A stretch of DNA of 5,485 nucleotides from NCBI GenBank assembly GCA_036495025.1, contig DASXNO010000327.1, positions 1 through 5,485 on the forward strand, written 5' to 3'. The translations under genes were made by a program, and so were the position numbers. Positions 1-5,485 of the stretch are shown piece by piece. Position 1 is the first letter of the stretch. Every line of letters starts with the position of its first letter. A model generated the notes under the pieces. It had not been told where the DNA came from. It did not search any database and worked only from the letters and a program-made list of their open reading frames with translations. Source of the stretch: JAOPZY01 sp036495025 (GTDB lineage: Bacteria; Actinomycetota; CADDZG01; JAHWKV01; JAOPZY01).

Positions 1-533
1 GGCAGCAGGAGAAACGAGGCGATGAGCCGGACAAACACCTCGCCTACGAGGACTCCTTCGACCTCCCGGAGCGCCCCCTCACGGGCCAGGGCCGCCAGGA
101 CCCGGTCGACGCCCTGGGTGACCGCCTCCAGCACCGATCCCCTCCCCAGGGCGAGCACCGACAGCATGCCCTCGGGGTCGGCGAGGATCCTCCCGACGAC
201 GGGGTGACCCCGGAGGTAGCCGAGGGTGTAGACGAAGGCCTCCTCCAGGTCCGAGTGGTCGTAGCGCCCCCGCTCGGTGCGCCTGCGCTCGAGGGCCTGC
301 CGGAGGGCCAGGAGGTAGCGCTCCACTTCCCGCAGGAAGAGGGCCGTGAGCAGCTCGTCTTTGGTCGCGAAGTGCTTGTAGATCGTTTGGCGGGCGCAGC
401 CTGCGGCTCGGGCGACGTCATCCATCGTGGTGCGAGCCGGGCCGTGGAGCGCCACCGCCGCAGCGGCGGCGTCGAGGAGCCGCTCTTCCAGCAGTGGTGG
501 GGCGGGTGCCGACGACTGGCGACGAGGTGACAT
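1..533 (-). CDS. TetR/AcrR-family transcriptional repressor (3' end off window)
   Basis: Reading from the ATG at 533 leftward gives 177 codons with no stop before the window edge. TetR proteins are usually about 190-210 residues, so only the C-terminal end is missing. The N-terminal DNA-binding domain is clear at residues 15-65. It has a first helix around LLEERLLDAAAAAVALHG, then the helix-turn-helix TMDDVARAAGCARQTIYKHF (36-55), followed by the family hallmark KDELL (58-62). The rest is a helical ligand-binding region that I cannot assign to a ligand. The gene is divergent from the MMPL transporter, with 69 bp between start codons, so it probably represses the transporter and itself, with release by a hydrophobic effector. 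The start is set by the conserved domain. The nearest purine-rich ribosome-site candidate (AAGGGG, complement of 549-554) lies about 15 nt away, which is long, so translation may be weak or leaderless. Family assignment is secure. The regulated target is inferred from gene layout. Confidence 0.93.
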   Translation of the reverse strand, partial: MSPRRQSSAPAPPLLEERLLDAAAAAVALHGPARTTMDDVARAAGCARQTIYKHFATKDELLTALFLREVERYLLALRQALERRRTERGRYDHSDLEEAFVYTLGYLRGHPVVGRILADPEGMLSVLALGRGSVLEAVTQGVDRVLAALAREGALREVEGVLVGEVFVRLIASFLLL

Positions 534-602
534 TATGCGTTAGTTTGTCCCCTTCCCCGGAGCAGGTGCAACCAACGATGCCATAGCGCGGAGGAGGCGG
601 GA
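534..602. promoter_or_regulatory. Divergent TetR/MMPL control region with weak operator-like dyads
   Basis: This 69-bp gap must hold both promoters and probably the repressor site. Two imperfect dyads are visible. In the first, GACA/TGTC arms sit 13 bp apart across 529-549 and overlap the TetR start codon. In the second, CGTTAGTTT (538-546) faces CAACCAACG (569-577), with 7 of 9 positions pairing. Neither is strong. The AT-richer patch around 531-548 is the only plausible -10 territory, but I see no convincing -35/-10 pair on either strand. The regulatory role is inferred from the divergent layout. Confidence 0.45.
590..597 (+). promoter_or_regulatory. Shine-Dalgarno site fixing the GTG start of the MMPL gene
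   Basis: GGAGGAGG lies 5 nt before the GTG at 603. The upstream ATG at 578 is out of frame, so this site decides the start. Confidence 0.8.
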
Positions 603-2852
603 GTGGGACTGGAAGCGGTTGGGCGTTGGTGTTACCGGCGGCGCCGGGCCGTCGTGGGCCTTTGGCTGGTGGCGGTCGTCGGCGTGGCCCTGCTGGGCAA
701 GACCGAGGGTGGCCAGCTGAGTAACAACCTCCAGCTTCCGAACACCGAGTCCCAGCGGGCGTTCGATGTGCTGCGGCTCCGCTTCCCCGAACTCGCCGGC
801 GACACCGCCGTCATCGCCTTCCGCTCCTCCGGTGCGGTGACCGACCCGGCGGTGCGGGAGCCAATGGAGCGGCTGTTCGCTGATGTCGGGCGCGTGCCCC
901 ACGTCATCACGGTTGTGAGCCCCTACGGCCCGGCCGGGACCGGCATCTCGAAGGACGGGCACATCGCCTACGCCACCATCCAGTTCAACGCCCGGGCCAC
1001 CGAGGTGCCGAAGTCGGTGATGTTCGCGATCAGGGACAAGGTCGACGCCGTCCACCTGGCCGGCGTGCAGGTGGCCCTCGGTGGCGAGTCGGTTCGCTTC
1101 GCCGAGACGAAGGGACCGGGCGAGCGGGAGGGGGTCGGGCTGGTGGCGGCGGTGTTCATCCTGCTGATCGCCTTCGGGTCGGTGGTCGCCATGGGGCTCC
1201 CGCTGCTCACGGCCGGCTTCGGCATCGGCATCTCATTTGCGCTGCTGGCGCTGGTCGCCAACCTCATGGACATCAACAGCTTTTCGTCCCAGGTGGCGTC
1301 GATGGTGGGCCTTGGCGTCGGGATCGACTACGCGCTGTTCATCATCACGCGCTTCCGGGAGGGCCTCGCCCAGGGGATGGGCACCGAGGACGCCGTGGCG
1401 CGGGCGATGGCGACTGCGGGCAGATCCGTTGTGCTGGCAGGGGTGACGGTGGTCGTGGCGCTCCTGGCCATGCTGCTCACCGGCGTGCCGTTCATCTACG
1501 GATTCGCCGTTGGGCCGTCGATCGCCGTGCTGCTGATGGTGGTGGCCTCGGTCACGCTGCTGCCGGCCGTCCTGGGGTTCATCGGCACGAAGATCGACAG
1601 CCTTCGTCTCCCGGGGCTTGGGAGGTTGGGCGGTGGACGGAAATCGGCTGGGCCAGATGGGCGGGAAGCGATGATCGCGGAGCGCTGGAGCCGGGGCGTG
1701 CAGCGCCGGCCGTGGCTGGTCGCCATCACGGTGCTGCTGGTCCTGGGCGTCCTCGCGGTGCCGCTGCTGTCGATCCGGCTGGGATGGGCCGGGTCCGGGG
1801 CGAACCCGACGACGACCTCACCCCGGCGGGCCTATGACCTGCTCGCCGAAGGGTTCGGGCCGGGGTTCAACGAGCCCCTGCTGCTGGTCGCCGAGCTTCC
1901 CGGCCCCCGCCGGCTCGACGCGCTGGCGCCGCTGCTCTCCCGCCTGCCGGGCGTTCCCGGTGTCGCGATCGTCACCCCTCCCCGGCTGAACGCCGCCGGG
2001 GACGTGGCCGCCGTCGCCGTCTTCCCCTCGTTCGCGCCGCAGGCCAGGGGCACCGACGAGCTGATCGCGACGTTGCGGGCTTCCGTCATCCCCTCGAGCA
2101 CGCACGGCACGGGCACAACGGTGTATGTCGCCGGCATCTCGCCGCTCCTCTACGACATGGCGAGGGTGATCAGCGCGCGGCTCCCGTTCATCATCGCCGG
2201 GGTCCTGACGCTCTCCTTCCTGCTCCTCATGGCGGTGTTCCGGTCCGTTCTGGTCCCCCTGAAGGCGGTGGTGATGAACCTCCTTTCGATCGGCGCCGCC
2301 TACGGCGTGGTCGTTGCGGTGTTCCAGTGGGGCTGGCTCGGCCGGCTGGCGGGCATCGACCGTGGGGGTCCCATCGAATCCTTTGTCCCCATCATCCTGT
2401 TCGCCATCCTGTTCGGGCTGTCGATGGACTACGAGGTCTTCCTGCTGTCACGGATACGGGAGGAGTACCGGCGCAGCGGCGACAACTCGAGCGCCGTCGC
2501 CGGGGGCCTGGCGTCGACGGCCCGGGTGATCACGGCCGCGGCGGCGATCATGGTCACGCTGTTCCTGTCGTTCGTCCTCGGTGACGAGCGGATCATCAAG
2601 ATGATCGGCCTGGGCCTGGCGGTCGCCGTTCTCGTCGACGCCACCCTCGTGCGGATGCTGCTCGTGCCGGCGACGATGGAGCTGTTGGGCCGGGCGAACT
2701 GGTGGCTCCCCCGGTGGTTGGACCGGTTGATCCCGACGCTGCGGGTCGAGGCCGAACCTGGCTTCGCTTTGCCGGGCACCGGGGCCGCGGGGGCCGCGGC
2801 GGGGCCTGCCGGCAATGGCGACGCGGCTCGCAGCAGCGTCCCGAGGAAATAA
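603..2852 (+). CDS. MMPL-family (RND superfamily) membrane transporter
   Basis: This 749-residue inner-membrane protein has the full duplicated RND plan. TM1 is at about 13-31, followed by a first extracytoplasmic porter domain (about 35-175), then TM2-6 (about 180-325) and a cytoplasmic linker. TM7 (about 371-393) is followed by a second porter domain (about 395-525) and TM8-12 (about 529-690). The start of the first porter domain carries the typical stretch LPNTESQRAFDVL. TM4 contains GLGVGIDYALFIITRF and TM10 contains FGLSMDYEVFLLSRI. D242-Y243 and D609-Y610 correspond to the Asp-Tyr proton-relay pairs known from MmpL3, so proton-coupled export is expected. Length matches YdfJ/ActII-3-type proteins rather than the longer mycobacterial MmpLs. 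The tail after NWWLPRWL (699-706) ends in an Ala/Gly-rich, probably disordered stretch (about 718-749). The cargo cannot be read from sequence; lipids, pigments or antibiotics are typical for the family. It is probably controlled by the divergent TetR gene. Confidence 0.95.
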   Translation: MGLEAVGRWCYRRRRAVVGLWLVAVVGVALLGKTEGGQLSNNLQLPNTESQRAFDVLRLRFPELAGDTAVIAFRSSGAVTDPAVREPMERLFADVGRVPHVITVVSPYGPAGTGISKDGHIAYATIQFNARATEVPKSVMFAIRDKVDAVHLAGVQVALGGESVRFAETKGPGEREGVGLVAAVFILLIAFGSVVAMGLPLLTAGFGIGISFALLALVANLMDINSFSSQVASMVGLGVGIDYALFIITRFREGLAQGMGTEDAVARAMATAGRSVVLAGVTVVVALLAMLLTGVPFIYGFAVGPSIAVLLMVVASVTLLPAVLGFIGTKIDSLRLPGLGRLGGGRKSAGPDGREAMIAERWSRGVQRRPWLVAITVLLVLGVLAVPLLSIRLGWAGSGANPTTTSPRRAYDLLAEGFGPGFNEPLLLVAELPGPRRLDALAPLLSRLPGVPGVAIVTPPRLNAAGDVAAVAVFPSFAPQARGTDELIATLRASVIPSSTHGTGTTVYVAGISPLLYDMARVISARLPFIIAGVLTLSFLLLMAVFRSVLVPLKAVVMNLLSIGAAYGVVVAVFQWGWLGRLAGIDRGGPIESFVPIILFAILFGLSMDYEVFLLSRIREEYRRSGDNSSAVAGGLASTARVITAAAAIMVTLFLSFVLGDERIIKMIGLGLAVAVLVDATLVRMLLVPATMELLGRANWWLPRWLDRLIPTLRVEAEPGFALPGTGAAGAAAGPAGNGDAARSSVPRK

Positions 2853-2863
2853 GGACGCACAAC

Positions 2864-2905
2864 GTGAGGTAGAAATGCCGCGTATACGCGTGATTTTTAC
2901 CTCAC
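2864..2905. terminator. 42-bp imperfect palindrome, probable bidirectional terminator
   Basis: One dyad centred between 2884 and 2885 pairs 18 of 21 positions. The outer arms are GTGAGGTAGAAAT (2864-2876) and ATTTTTACCTCAC (2893-2905), with one mismatch that is a G-U wobble in the + strand RNA. The core CGCGTATACGCG (2879-2890) is perfect. Two unpaired positions (2877/2892 and 2878/2891) separate arms and core. It starts 12 bp after the MMPL stop and lies about 70 bp beyond the stop of the convergent HD gene, so it can fold in both transcripts. No T-tract follows the stem on either side; the T run lies inside an arm. U-less hairpin terminators are commonly proposed in actinobacteria. A protein-binding site is the alternative. 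Confidence 0.65.
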
Positions 2906-2916
2906 TTCGCTGAGCT

Positions 2917-2940
2917 CCCGGCCGGCGTGCCGGTCGCGGG
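2917..2940. repeat. GC-rich inverted repeat in the convergent gap
   Basis: CCGGC (2922-2926) and GCCGG (2929-2933) form a tight dyad around GT, flanked by CCCG (2917-2920) and CGGG (2937-2940), which can extend the stem with a small bulge. It sits between the 42-bp palindrome and the end of the HD gene, so it could form the first terminator hairpin for the HD transcript. Such short GC dyads are frequent by chance in DNA this GC-rich, so support is modest. Confidence 0.4.
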
Positions 2941-2947
2941 CAATCTT

Positions 2948-2957
2948 GTGCATGCAC
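2948..2957. repeat. Perfect 10-bp palindrome GTGCATGCAC
   Basis: This is a perfect self-complementary decamer 16 bp beyond the stop of the HD gene. It has no loop of its own and looks more like a protein-binding dyad or chance than a terminator. Role unknown. Confidence 0.3.
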
Positions 2958-2973
2958 CCCCGATATGACGTGT

Positions 2974-3621
2974 CTACTCCGGCCAGTCCGAGCTCTCGAT
3001 GATGTCCACGAAGTTGGCGCGCTCGAAGCCGGGAACGAAACGGTCGAGCACGTCCGCGTTGACGGTGCCGAACGTGGTATCCGGCTTGCGAGCCATGCCG
3101 TCGGTGAACGCCTTGAGAATCTGGCGCTTGAAATCCGGGCGCGGGTGCAGGGCGAGGATCCCGGCACGGTCGGCGTCGCTGACGTCGTGGTATCCGATGC
3201 CCAGCACGTCGTACTCCACGCCCGCGGTGACCAGGGCGATCTCGGGCTCCATGAACTCCGGGACGCCGGGGGTCGTGTGCAGCGCGATGGCCGTGAACAC
3301 CCTGCGAATGCTGTCCAGGGGCACGCCGTGGCTCTCCAGGAAGCGGCGGGCTGCGAACGCGCTTTCGATCTCAAAGCGTCGGCCGCTGCTGTGGAACTCC
3401 TCGTTCAGGCCGAGGTCGTGGAACATCGCCCCCATGTACAGCAGCTCGGGATCGAAGCTGAGGCCCCGGTTCCGGCCCTGTAAGCTGCCGAACCAGAACA
3501 CGCGGCGGGAATGGTTGTAGATCAGGTCGCTGGTGGAAGAGCGGATGAAATCGGTGGCTTCACGTGCCAGCTTGGTGTCGGGGACGGTCACCCCGGCTGC
3601 GGTCTGTTCGTCGAAGGACAT
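2974..3621 (-). CDS. HD-domain metal-dependent hydrolase, cyanamide hydratase-like
   Basis: This is a 215-residue soluble protein with no signal peptide or membrane segment. The HD-superfamily metal ligands are in order: H37 (in YNHSRRVF), H68-D69 (in MGAMFHDLGL) and D138 (in AGVEYDVLG). H115 lies in the conserved-looking segment IALHTTPGV. HD proteins bind one or two divalent metals and hydrolyse phosphoesters or, in the Ddi2/Cah branch, hydrate cyanamide to urea. The pattern LLYMGAMFHDLGL, followed by RRFEIESAFAARRFLESHGVP and then the LHTTPG motif, resembles bacterial proteins annotated as cyanamide hydratase-like. The true substrate is unknown, and I would not assign that activity from sequence alone. 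The ATG at 3621 is supported by AAAGGAG (complement of 3628-3634), 6 nt away. It converges on the MMPL gene and follows the HxlR gene on the same strand after a 235-bp gap, so it probably has its own promoter. Confidence 0.87.
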   Translation of the reverse strand: MSFDEQTAAGVTVPDTKLAREATDFIRSSTSDLIYNHSRRVFWFGSLQGRNRGLSFDPELLYMGAMFHDLGLNEEFHSSGRRFEIESAFAARRFLESHGVPLDSIRRVFTAIALHTTPGVPEFMEPEIALVTAGVEYDVLGIGYHDVSDADRAGILALHPRPDFKRQILKAFTDGMARKPDTTFGTVNADVLDRFVPGFERANFVDIIESSDWPE

Positions 3622-3856
3622 CGCTCGCTCCTTTCGTCGATCGAATGCGTGCCTCGCCCCCCACGATGCGCCTCGGAATCGATTCCATCGTCAGGGCCAG
3701 CGCCCCTCTTGCTACCGGGTGGCTGCAGTCTTTGGACCCCTGCTAGCTGGACGTTCGCTCAATCCTCGACGGCAATTACCCTAGGCTGGTCGAAGGCTGC
3801 GGTGGTCAGCACATGCTCATACCGGCCCCGGCGAGGGCGGCGGCGCCGTGGCACGC
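3622..3856. other. Gene-free stretch upstream of the HD gene
   Basis: These 235 bp separate the HD gene from the end of the HxlR gene. Apart from the HD ribosome site (3628-3634) and the palindrome at 3675-3686, I see no convincing gene, tRNA or strong terminator. The GC-rich part near 3822-3850 can form only short hairpins. Open frames crossing it are extensions of non-coding frames from the neighbouring genes. The gap argues against tight co-transcription of the HxlR and HD genes. Confidence 0.5.
3675..3686. promoter_or_regulatory. Perfect 12-bp palindrome GGAATCGATTCC, candidate operator
   Basis: The dyad is fully self-complementary and lies 53 bp upstream of the HD gene ATG, in promoter territory. 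Outer ACGAT (3663-3667) and ATCGT (3687-3691) also pair, but asymmetrically. This suggests a dimeric regulator site. No matching copy was noticed at the other promoters in this window, and no clear -35/-10 pair is visible next to it. Confidence 0.4.
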
Positions 3857-4876
3857 TCATCCCTGCGGTGAAGGTGCGCCCGCAGTCCGCCCGAAGCCAA
3901 AGATCGCCAGACAGCGCATGGCGGCCTCCGCCTCGCCCTCGAGCTCGGCGCGCCCCGCCAGCAGGGCTTCTATGGGGTCGAGCTGACCGGCGCCGATCGC
4001 CATGAAGGTGACGGGGTCGGTCCGCATGACGAAGTCGGGCCGCTCTGCCTCCCCGGAGGCCGCCACGAGGGTGCCGTCGTCGACGGTCATGTGAAAGACC
4101 TCCATGCCGATGTGCATCTCGTAGGTCTCGTGGACGCCGCGGGCCGCCTCGGAGTCGAACGTCGCCCGCATGGCGCTGGGCCCCCAGCCGGGCTCCCGGA
4201 CCTCCCCTTCGGGGGTAGCGGGGCGGGGGAAGCCGAACATCTCCACCACCTGGGCCGCCGCCTGGGGGTCGCCCTCCATGATCGCCCGGCCCTGAGCGAC
4301 GGCCTCGTTCGGGCTCACCTTGCGGGCACCGATCGCCATCAGGGTCTCGACGTCGCAGGTGTAGATCAGGTCGGGGGCGCTGGCAGGGCCTTGCCCCGCA
4401 ACGAGAACGCCGTCGTCCACCCGAAGGTGGAACACGTCGCCTTCCACGTGGAACTCGTAGGTGCCGTGGATGCCGGTGGCGGCCTCGGGGTCGAAGACGC
4501 ACTTGAAGGCCATCACCCCCCAGCCGGGGCGCAGGATGTCACTGGGCCCCGGCCCCTCCGCCGACATCGACGCCAGGCCCCAACGCGCGAGGGCGATGAG
4601 GGCGGGCTCGAGTGCCCGGCCGCGGGGCGTGAGCTCGTAGACCGCCGAGCCGGCCGGAGCCGGGAGCGTGCGCCTGGCGAGAAGGCCGGCCTCCTGTAGC
4701 TCCTTCAGGCGGCGAGCAAGCAGGTTGGTGCCGATTCCCGGGAGCCCGTCGAGAAGGTCCTTGTACCGCTGCGGACCAACCAGGAGGTCCCGGAGGAGCA
4801 GCAGCGTCCAGCGCTCCCCCACGACATCGAGCGCTTGCGCGAGCCCCTCAAACTGCCCATAGGTGCGCTTTGGCAT
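3857..4876 (-). CDS. HxlR-type winged-helix regulator fused to two tandem SCP2-like domains
   Basis: The protein has 339 residues. Residues 6-102 are an HxlR winged helix: ALDVVGERWTLLLLRDLLVG (15-34), the recognition region LPGIGTNLLARRLKELQEAG, a wing ending in VYELTPRGRALEP, and the closing ARWG. The redox-sensing N-terminal cysteine of YodB/HypR-like members is absent; the only cysteines (126, 174, 322) are in the C-terminal part. Residues 117-216 and 229-328 are two copies of an SCP2-like sterol/lipid-carrier module. Each has TYEXHXXXXVFHXXVDDG, a MAIGA segment, a GRA segment with EG four residues on, and a closing FGF. HxlR proteins with one SCP2 module are common in actinobacteria at roughly 220 residues, so this one is extended by a duplication. 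It probably binds a hydrophobic ligand and regulates the divergent flavoenzyme. The ATG at 4876 fits the family's N-terminus, though the ribosome site (AGG at about -11) is weak. Domain calls are strong; ligand and target are inferred. Confidence 0.92.
   Translation of the reverse strand: MPKRTYGQFEGLAQALDVVGERWTLLLLRDLLVGPQRYKDLLDGLPGIGTNLLARRLKELQEAGLLARRTLPAPAGSAVYELTPRGRALEPALIALARWGLASMSAEGPGPSDILRPGWGVMAFKCVFDPEAATGIHGTYEFHVEGDVFHLRVDDGVLVAGQGPASAPDLIYTCDVETLMAIGARKVSPNEAVAQGRAIMEGDPQAAAQVVEMFGFPRPATPEGEVREPGWGPSAMRATFDSEAARGVHETYEMHIGMEVFHMTVDDGTLVAASGEAERPDFVMRTDPVTFMAIGAGQLDPIEALLAGRAELEGEAEAAMRCLAIFGFGRTAGAPSPQG
3893..4192 (-). repeat. SCP2-like module, copy 2 (residues 229-328)
   Basis: Second, C-terminal copy of the tandem module in the HxlR fusion. 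It aligns to copy 1 with a constant offset of 112 residues and no gaps. My hand count is 50 identical residues of 100. Shared positions include PGWG, FD.EAA.G.H.TYE.H, VFH..VDDG.LVA, PD, MAIGA, P.EA, GRA..EG and FGF. Confidence 0.85.
4229..4528 (-). repeat. SCP2-like module, copy 1 (residues 117-216)
   Basis: First copy of the tandem module, starting 14 residues after the ARWG motif that ends the winged helix. A 12-residue linker rich in Pro and Glu (217-228) joins it to copy 2. Confidence 0.85.
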
Positions 4877-4918
4877 CCACTCAGCCTACCGGTGGCTGGG
4901 ATCGATGCAAAACCATAG

Positions 4919-4950
4919 AGCGATCACTTGAGAATCATATAGTTATCGCT
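4919..4950. promoter_or_regulatory. 10-bp inverted repeat, candidate HxlR operator
   Basis: AGCGATCACT (4919-4928) faces AGTTATCGCT (4941-4950). Nine of ten positions pair, across a 12-bp AT-rich spacer. It lies in the 126-bp gap between the divergent HxlR and flavoenzyme genes, 42 bp from the HxlR start and 52 bp from the flavoenzyme start. Symmetric arms one helical turn or so apart suit a dimeric winged-helix regulator. Binding by this HxlR protein is inferred from position. Confidence 0.6.
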
Positions 4951-4957
4951 GTAGGAT
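4928..4957 (+). promoter_or_regulatory. Candidate promoter of the FAD oxidoreductase gene
   Basis: TTGAGA (4928-4933) and TAGGAT (4952-4957) resemble -35 and -10 elements, with an 18-bp spacer. The inverted repeat at 4919-4950 covers the -35 and spacer, so a protein bound there would block polymerase. A facing candidate for the HxlR gene uses the complement of 4957-4962 (GCGACA) and of 4934-4939 (TATGAT), 17 bp apart, overlapping the same dyad. Confidence 0.45.
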
Positions 4958-4992
4958 GTCGCGGCAGGTAGGCGGACTCACCGGCGAGAATT

Positions 4993-4999
4993 GGAGGAG
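4993..4999 (+). promoter_or_regulatory. Shine-Dalgarno site fixing the GTG start of the FAD oxidoreductase
   Basis: GGAGGAG lies just before the GTG at 5003, with 5 nt between its GGAGG core and the start. The ATG at 4956 is out of frame, which supports the GTG start. Confidence 0.75.
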
Positions 5000-5002
5000 A
5001 CC

Positions 5003-5485
5003 GTGGTCGACACCCCGTACGACGTCGCAATCGTGGGAGCGAGCCTCGCTGGCTGCGCAACGGCCACCTTTCTGGGCCGGGCCGGCAAGCGCGTGGCACT
5101 GCTCGAGCGCCATACCGATCCCGGCGCTTATAAGCACCTGTGCACCACGCTGATCCAGGCGAGCGCCGAGCCGGCGATCCAACGCCTGGGGCTGGACGAG
5201 GCGATGGCCCGCGCTGGCGGCCTCCGCCCCCCGTTCGCGGTGTGGACCCGGTGGGGCTGGATCACCGACGCCCACGGGGCCCGGGGCTTTACCATCCGTC
5301 GAGAGAAGCTCGACCCGATGATCCGGGAGCTGGCCGCCTCCACGCCTGGTGTCGACTTCCTGCCGGGCCACACCCTGAAGAGCGTGCTGACCGAACATGG
5401 GCGCGTCGTGGGCGTAGGCGCCGAGACCGCCGAAGGCGCCTGCCGGGAGGTCCGAGCCCACCTGGTGGTCGGGGCCGACGGCCGT
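5003..5485 (+). CDS. FAD-dependent oxidoreductase/monooxygenase (3' end off window)
   Basis: From the GTG at 5003 the frame stays open for 161 codons to the window edge. Family members are usually around 380-450 residues, so well over half is missing. The N-terminus is a Rossmann dinucleotide fold: YDVAIVGASLAGCATATFLG has the GxSxAG form of the FAD-phosphate loop (12-17), and E35 in VALLER closes the second strand for FAD ribose binding. FTIRREKLDPMIREL (96-110) matches the segment common to p-hydroxybenzoate hydroxylase-like, halogenase-like and geranylgeranyl-reductase-like flavoproteins. VVGADGR (155-161) is the start of the second FAD motif, cut at the edge. The enzyme class is clear, but the substrate and the choice between hydroxylase, reductase and halogenase are open because the catalytic half is absent. 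The layout opposite the HxlR-SCP2 regulator suggests its substrate or product is hydrophobic and regulates it. Confidence 0.88.
   Translation, partial: MVDTPYDVAIVGASLAGCATATFLGRAGKRVALLERHTDPGAYKHLCTTLIQASAEPAIQRLGLDEAMARAGGLRPPFAVWTRWGWITDAHGARGFTIRREKLDPMIRELAASTPGVDFLPGHTLKSVLTEHGRVVGVGAETAEGACREVRAHLVVGADGR

Noticed and set aside
44..421. Minus-strand open frame of 125 codons at the left end
   Set aside because: It is a different frame from the TetR protein. The TetR frame starting at 533 has the helix-turn-helix and runs off the window edge without a stop.
540..1055. Minus-strand open frame of 171 codons opposite the MMPL 5' end
   Set aside because: No domain is recognisable, it lies antisense to a clearly coding region and it runs through the divergent promoter gap. 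It is a codon-bias shadow.
2448..3374. Long minus-strand open frame (308 codons) running from inside the MMPL gene through the palindrome into the HD gene
   Set aside because: It is rich in Arg/Ser/Pro/Ala with no recognisable domain, overlaps two well-supported genes in other frames, and reads through the convergent gap. This is typical antisense shadow in high-GC DNA.
3822..3850. GC-rich hairpins after the HxlR stop as a terminator
   Set aside because: Only stems of four or so base pairs with no T-tract are visible, which is expected by chance in sequence of this composition.
3511..4005. Plus-strand open frame of 164 codons spanning the gap between the HD and HxlR genes
   Set aside because: Its two ends are antisense to real genes and the middle has no recognisable motif. 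No good ribosome site precedes it.
3759..4502. Minus-strand open frame of 247 codons overlapping the HxlR-SCP2 gene
   Set aside because: It consists almost entirely of Arg, Gly, Pro and His, in a shifted frame of a clear gene. Its last 20 residues, beyond the HxlR stop, look more protein-like (TTAAFDQPRVIAVED) but are too short and have no start or family to be called a gene remnant.
4956..5153. ATG at 4956 as start of the gene after the divergent gap
   Set aside because: It is out of frame with the flavoprotein motifs. The frame from GTG 5003 carries the FAD-binding signature and a ribosome site.

Overview
The base composition (very high GC, with strong G/C preference at third codon positions), the GTG starts and the gene families point to a high-GC actinobacterium, probably a soil or environmental lineage. 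I cannot place it more precisely. The window holds five protein genes. The first and last are cut by the window edges. I found no rRNA, tRNA, CRISPR, insertion sequence or other mobile element.

Left block (1-2852): a TetR-family repressor gene on the minus strand (3' end missing) is divergent from a full-length MMPL/RND-superfamily membrane transporter. They share a 69-bp control region. This is the classic layout of a transporter governed by its own TetR repressor, which probably senses the exported hydrophobic molecule.

Middle block (2853-3856): the transporter converges on a minus-strand gene for an HD-domain metal hydrolase resembling cyanamide hydratases. The 121-bp convergent gap contains three dyads, including a 42-bp imperfect palindrome that is the best candidate for a two-way terminator. 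Upstream of the HD gene is a gene-free stretch of about 235 bp with a perfect 12-bp palindrome.

Right block (3857-5485): a minus-strand HxlR-type winged-helix regulator is fused to two tandem SCP2-like lipid-binding modules. It is divergent from an FAD-dependent oxidoreductase cut by the right edge. Their 126-bp shared gap holds a 10-bp inverted repeat overlapping candidate promoter elements. The likely logic is that a hydrophobic ligand bound by the SCP2 modules controls expression of the flavoenzyme.

The most unusual item is the duplicated SCP2 module: two 100-residue copies that align without gaps at about 50% identity by hand count. Nothing else in the window looks like a wholly new system. 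The two regulator-target pairs and the HD enzyme could together form a small lipid or xenobiotic response region, but that is inference from proximity only.
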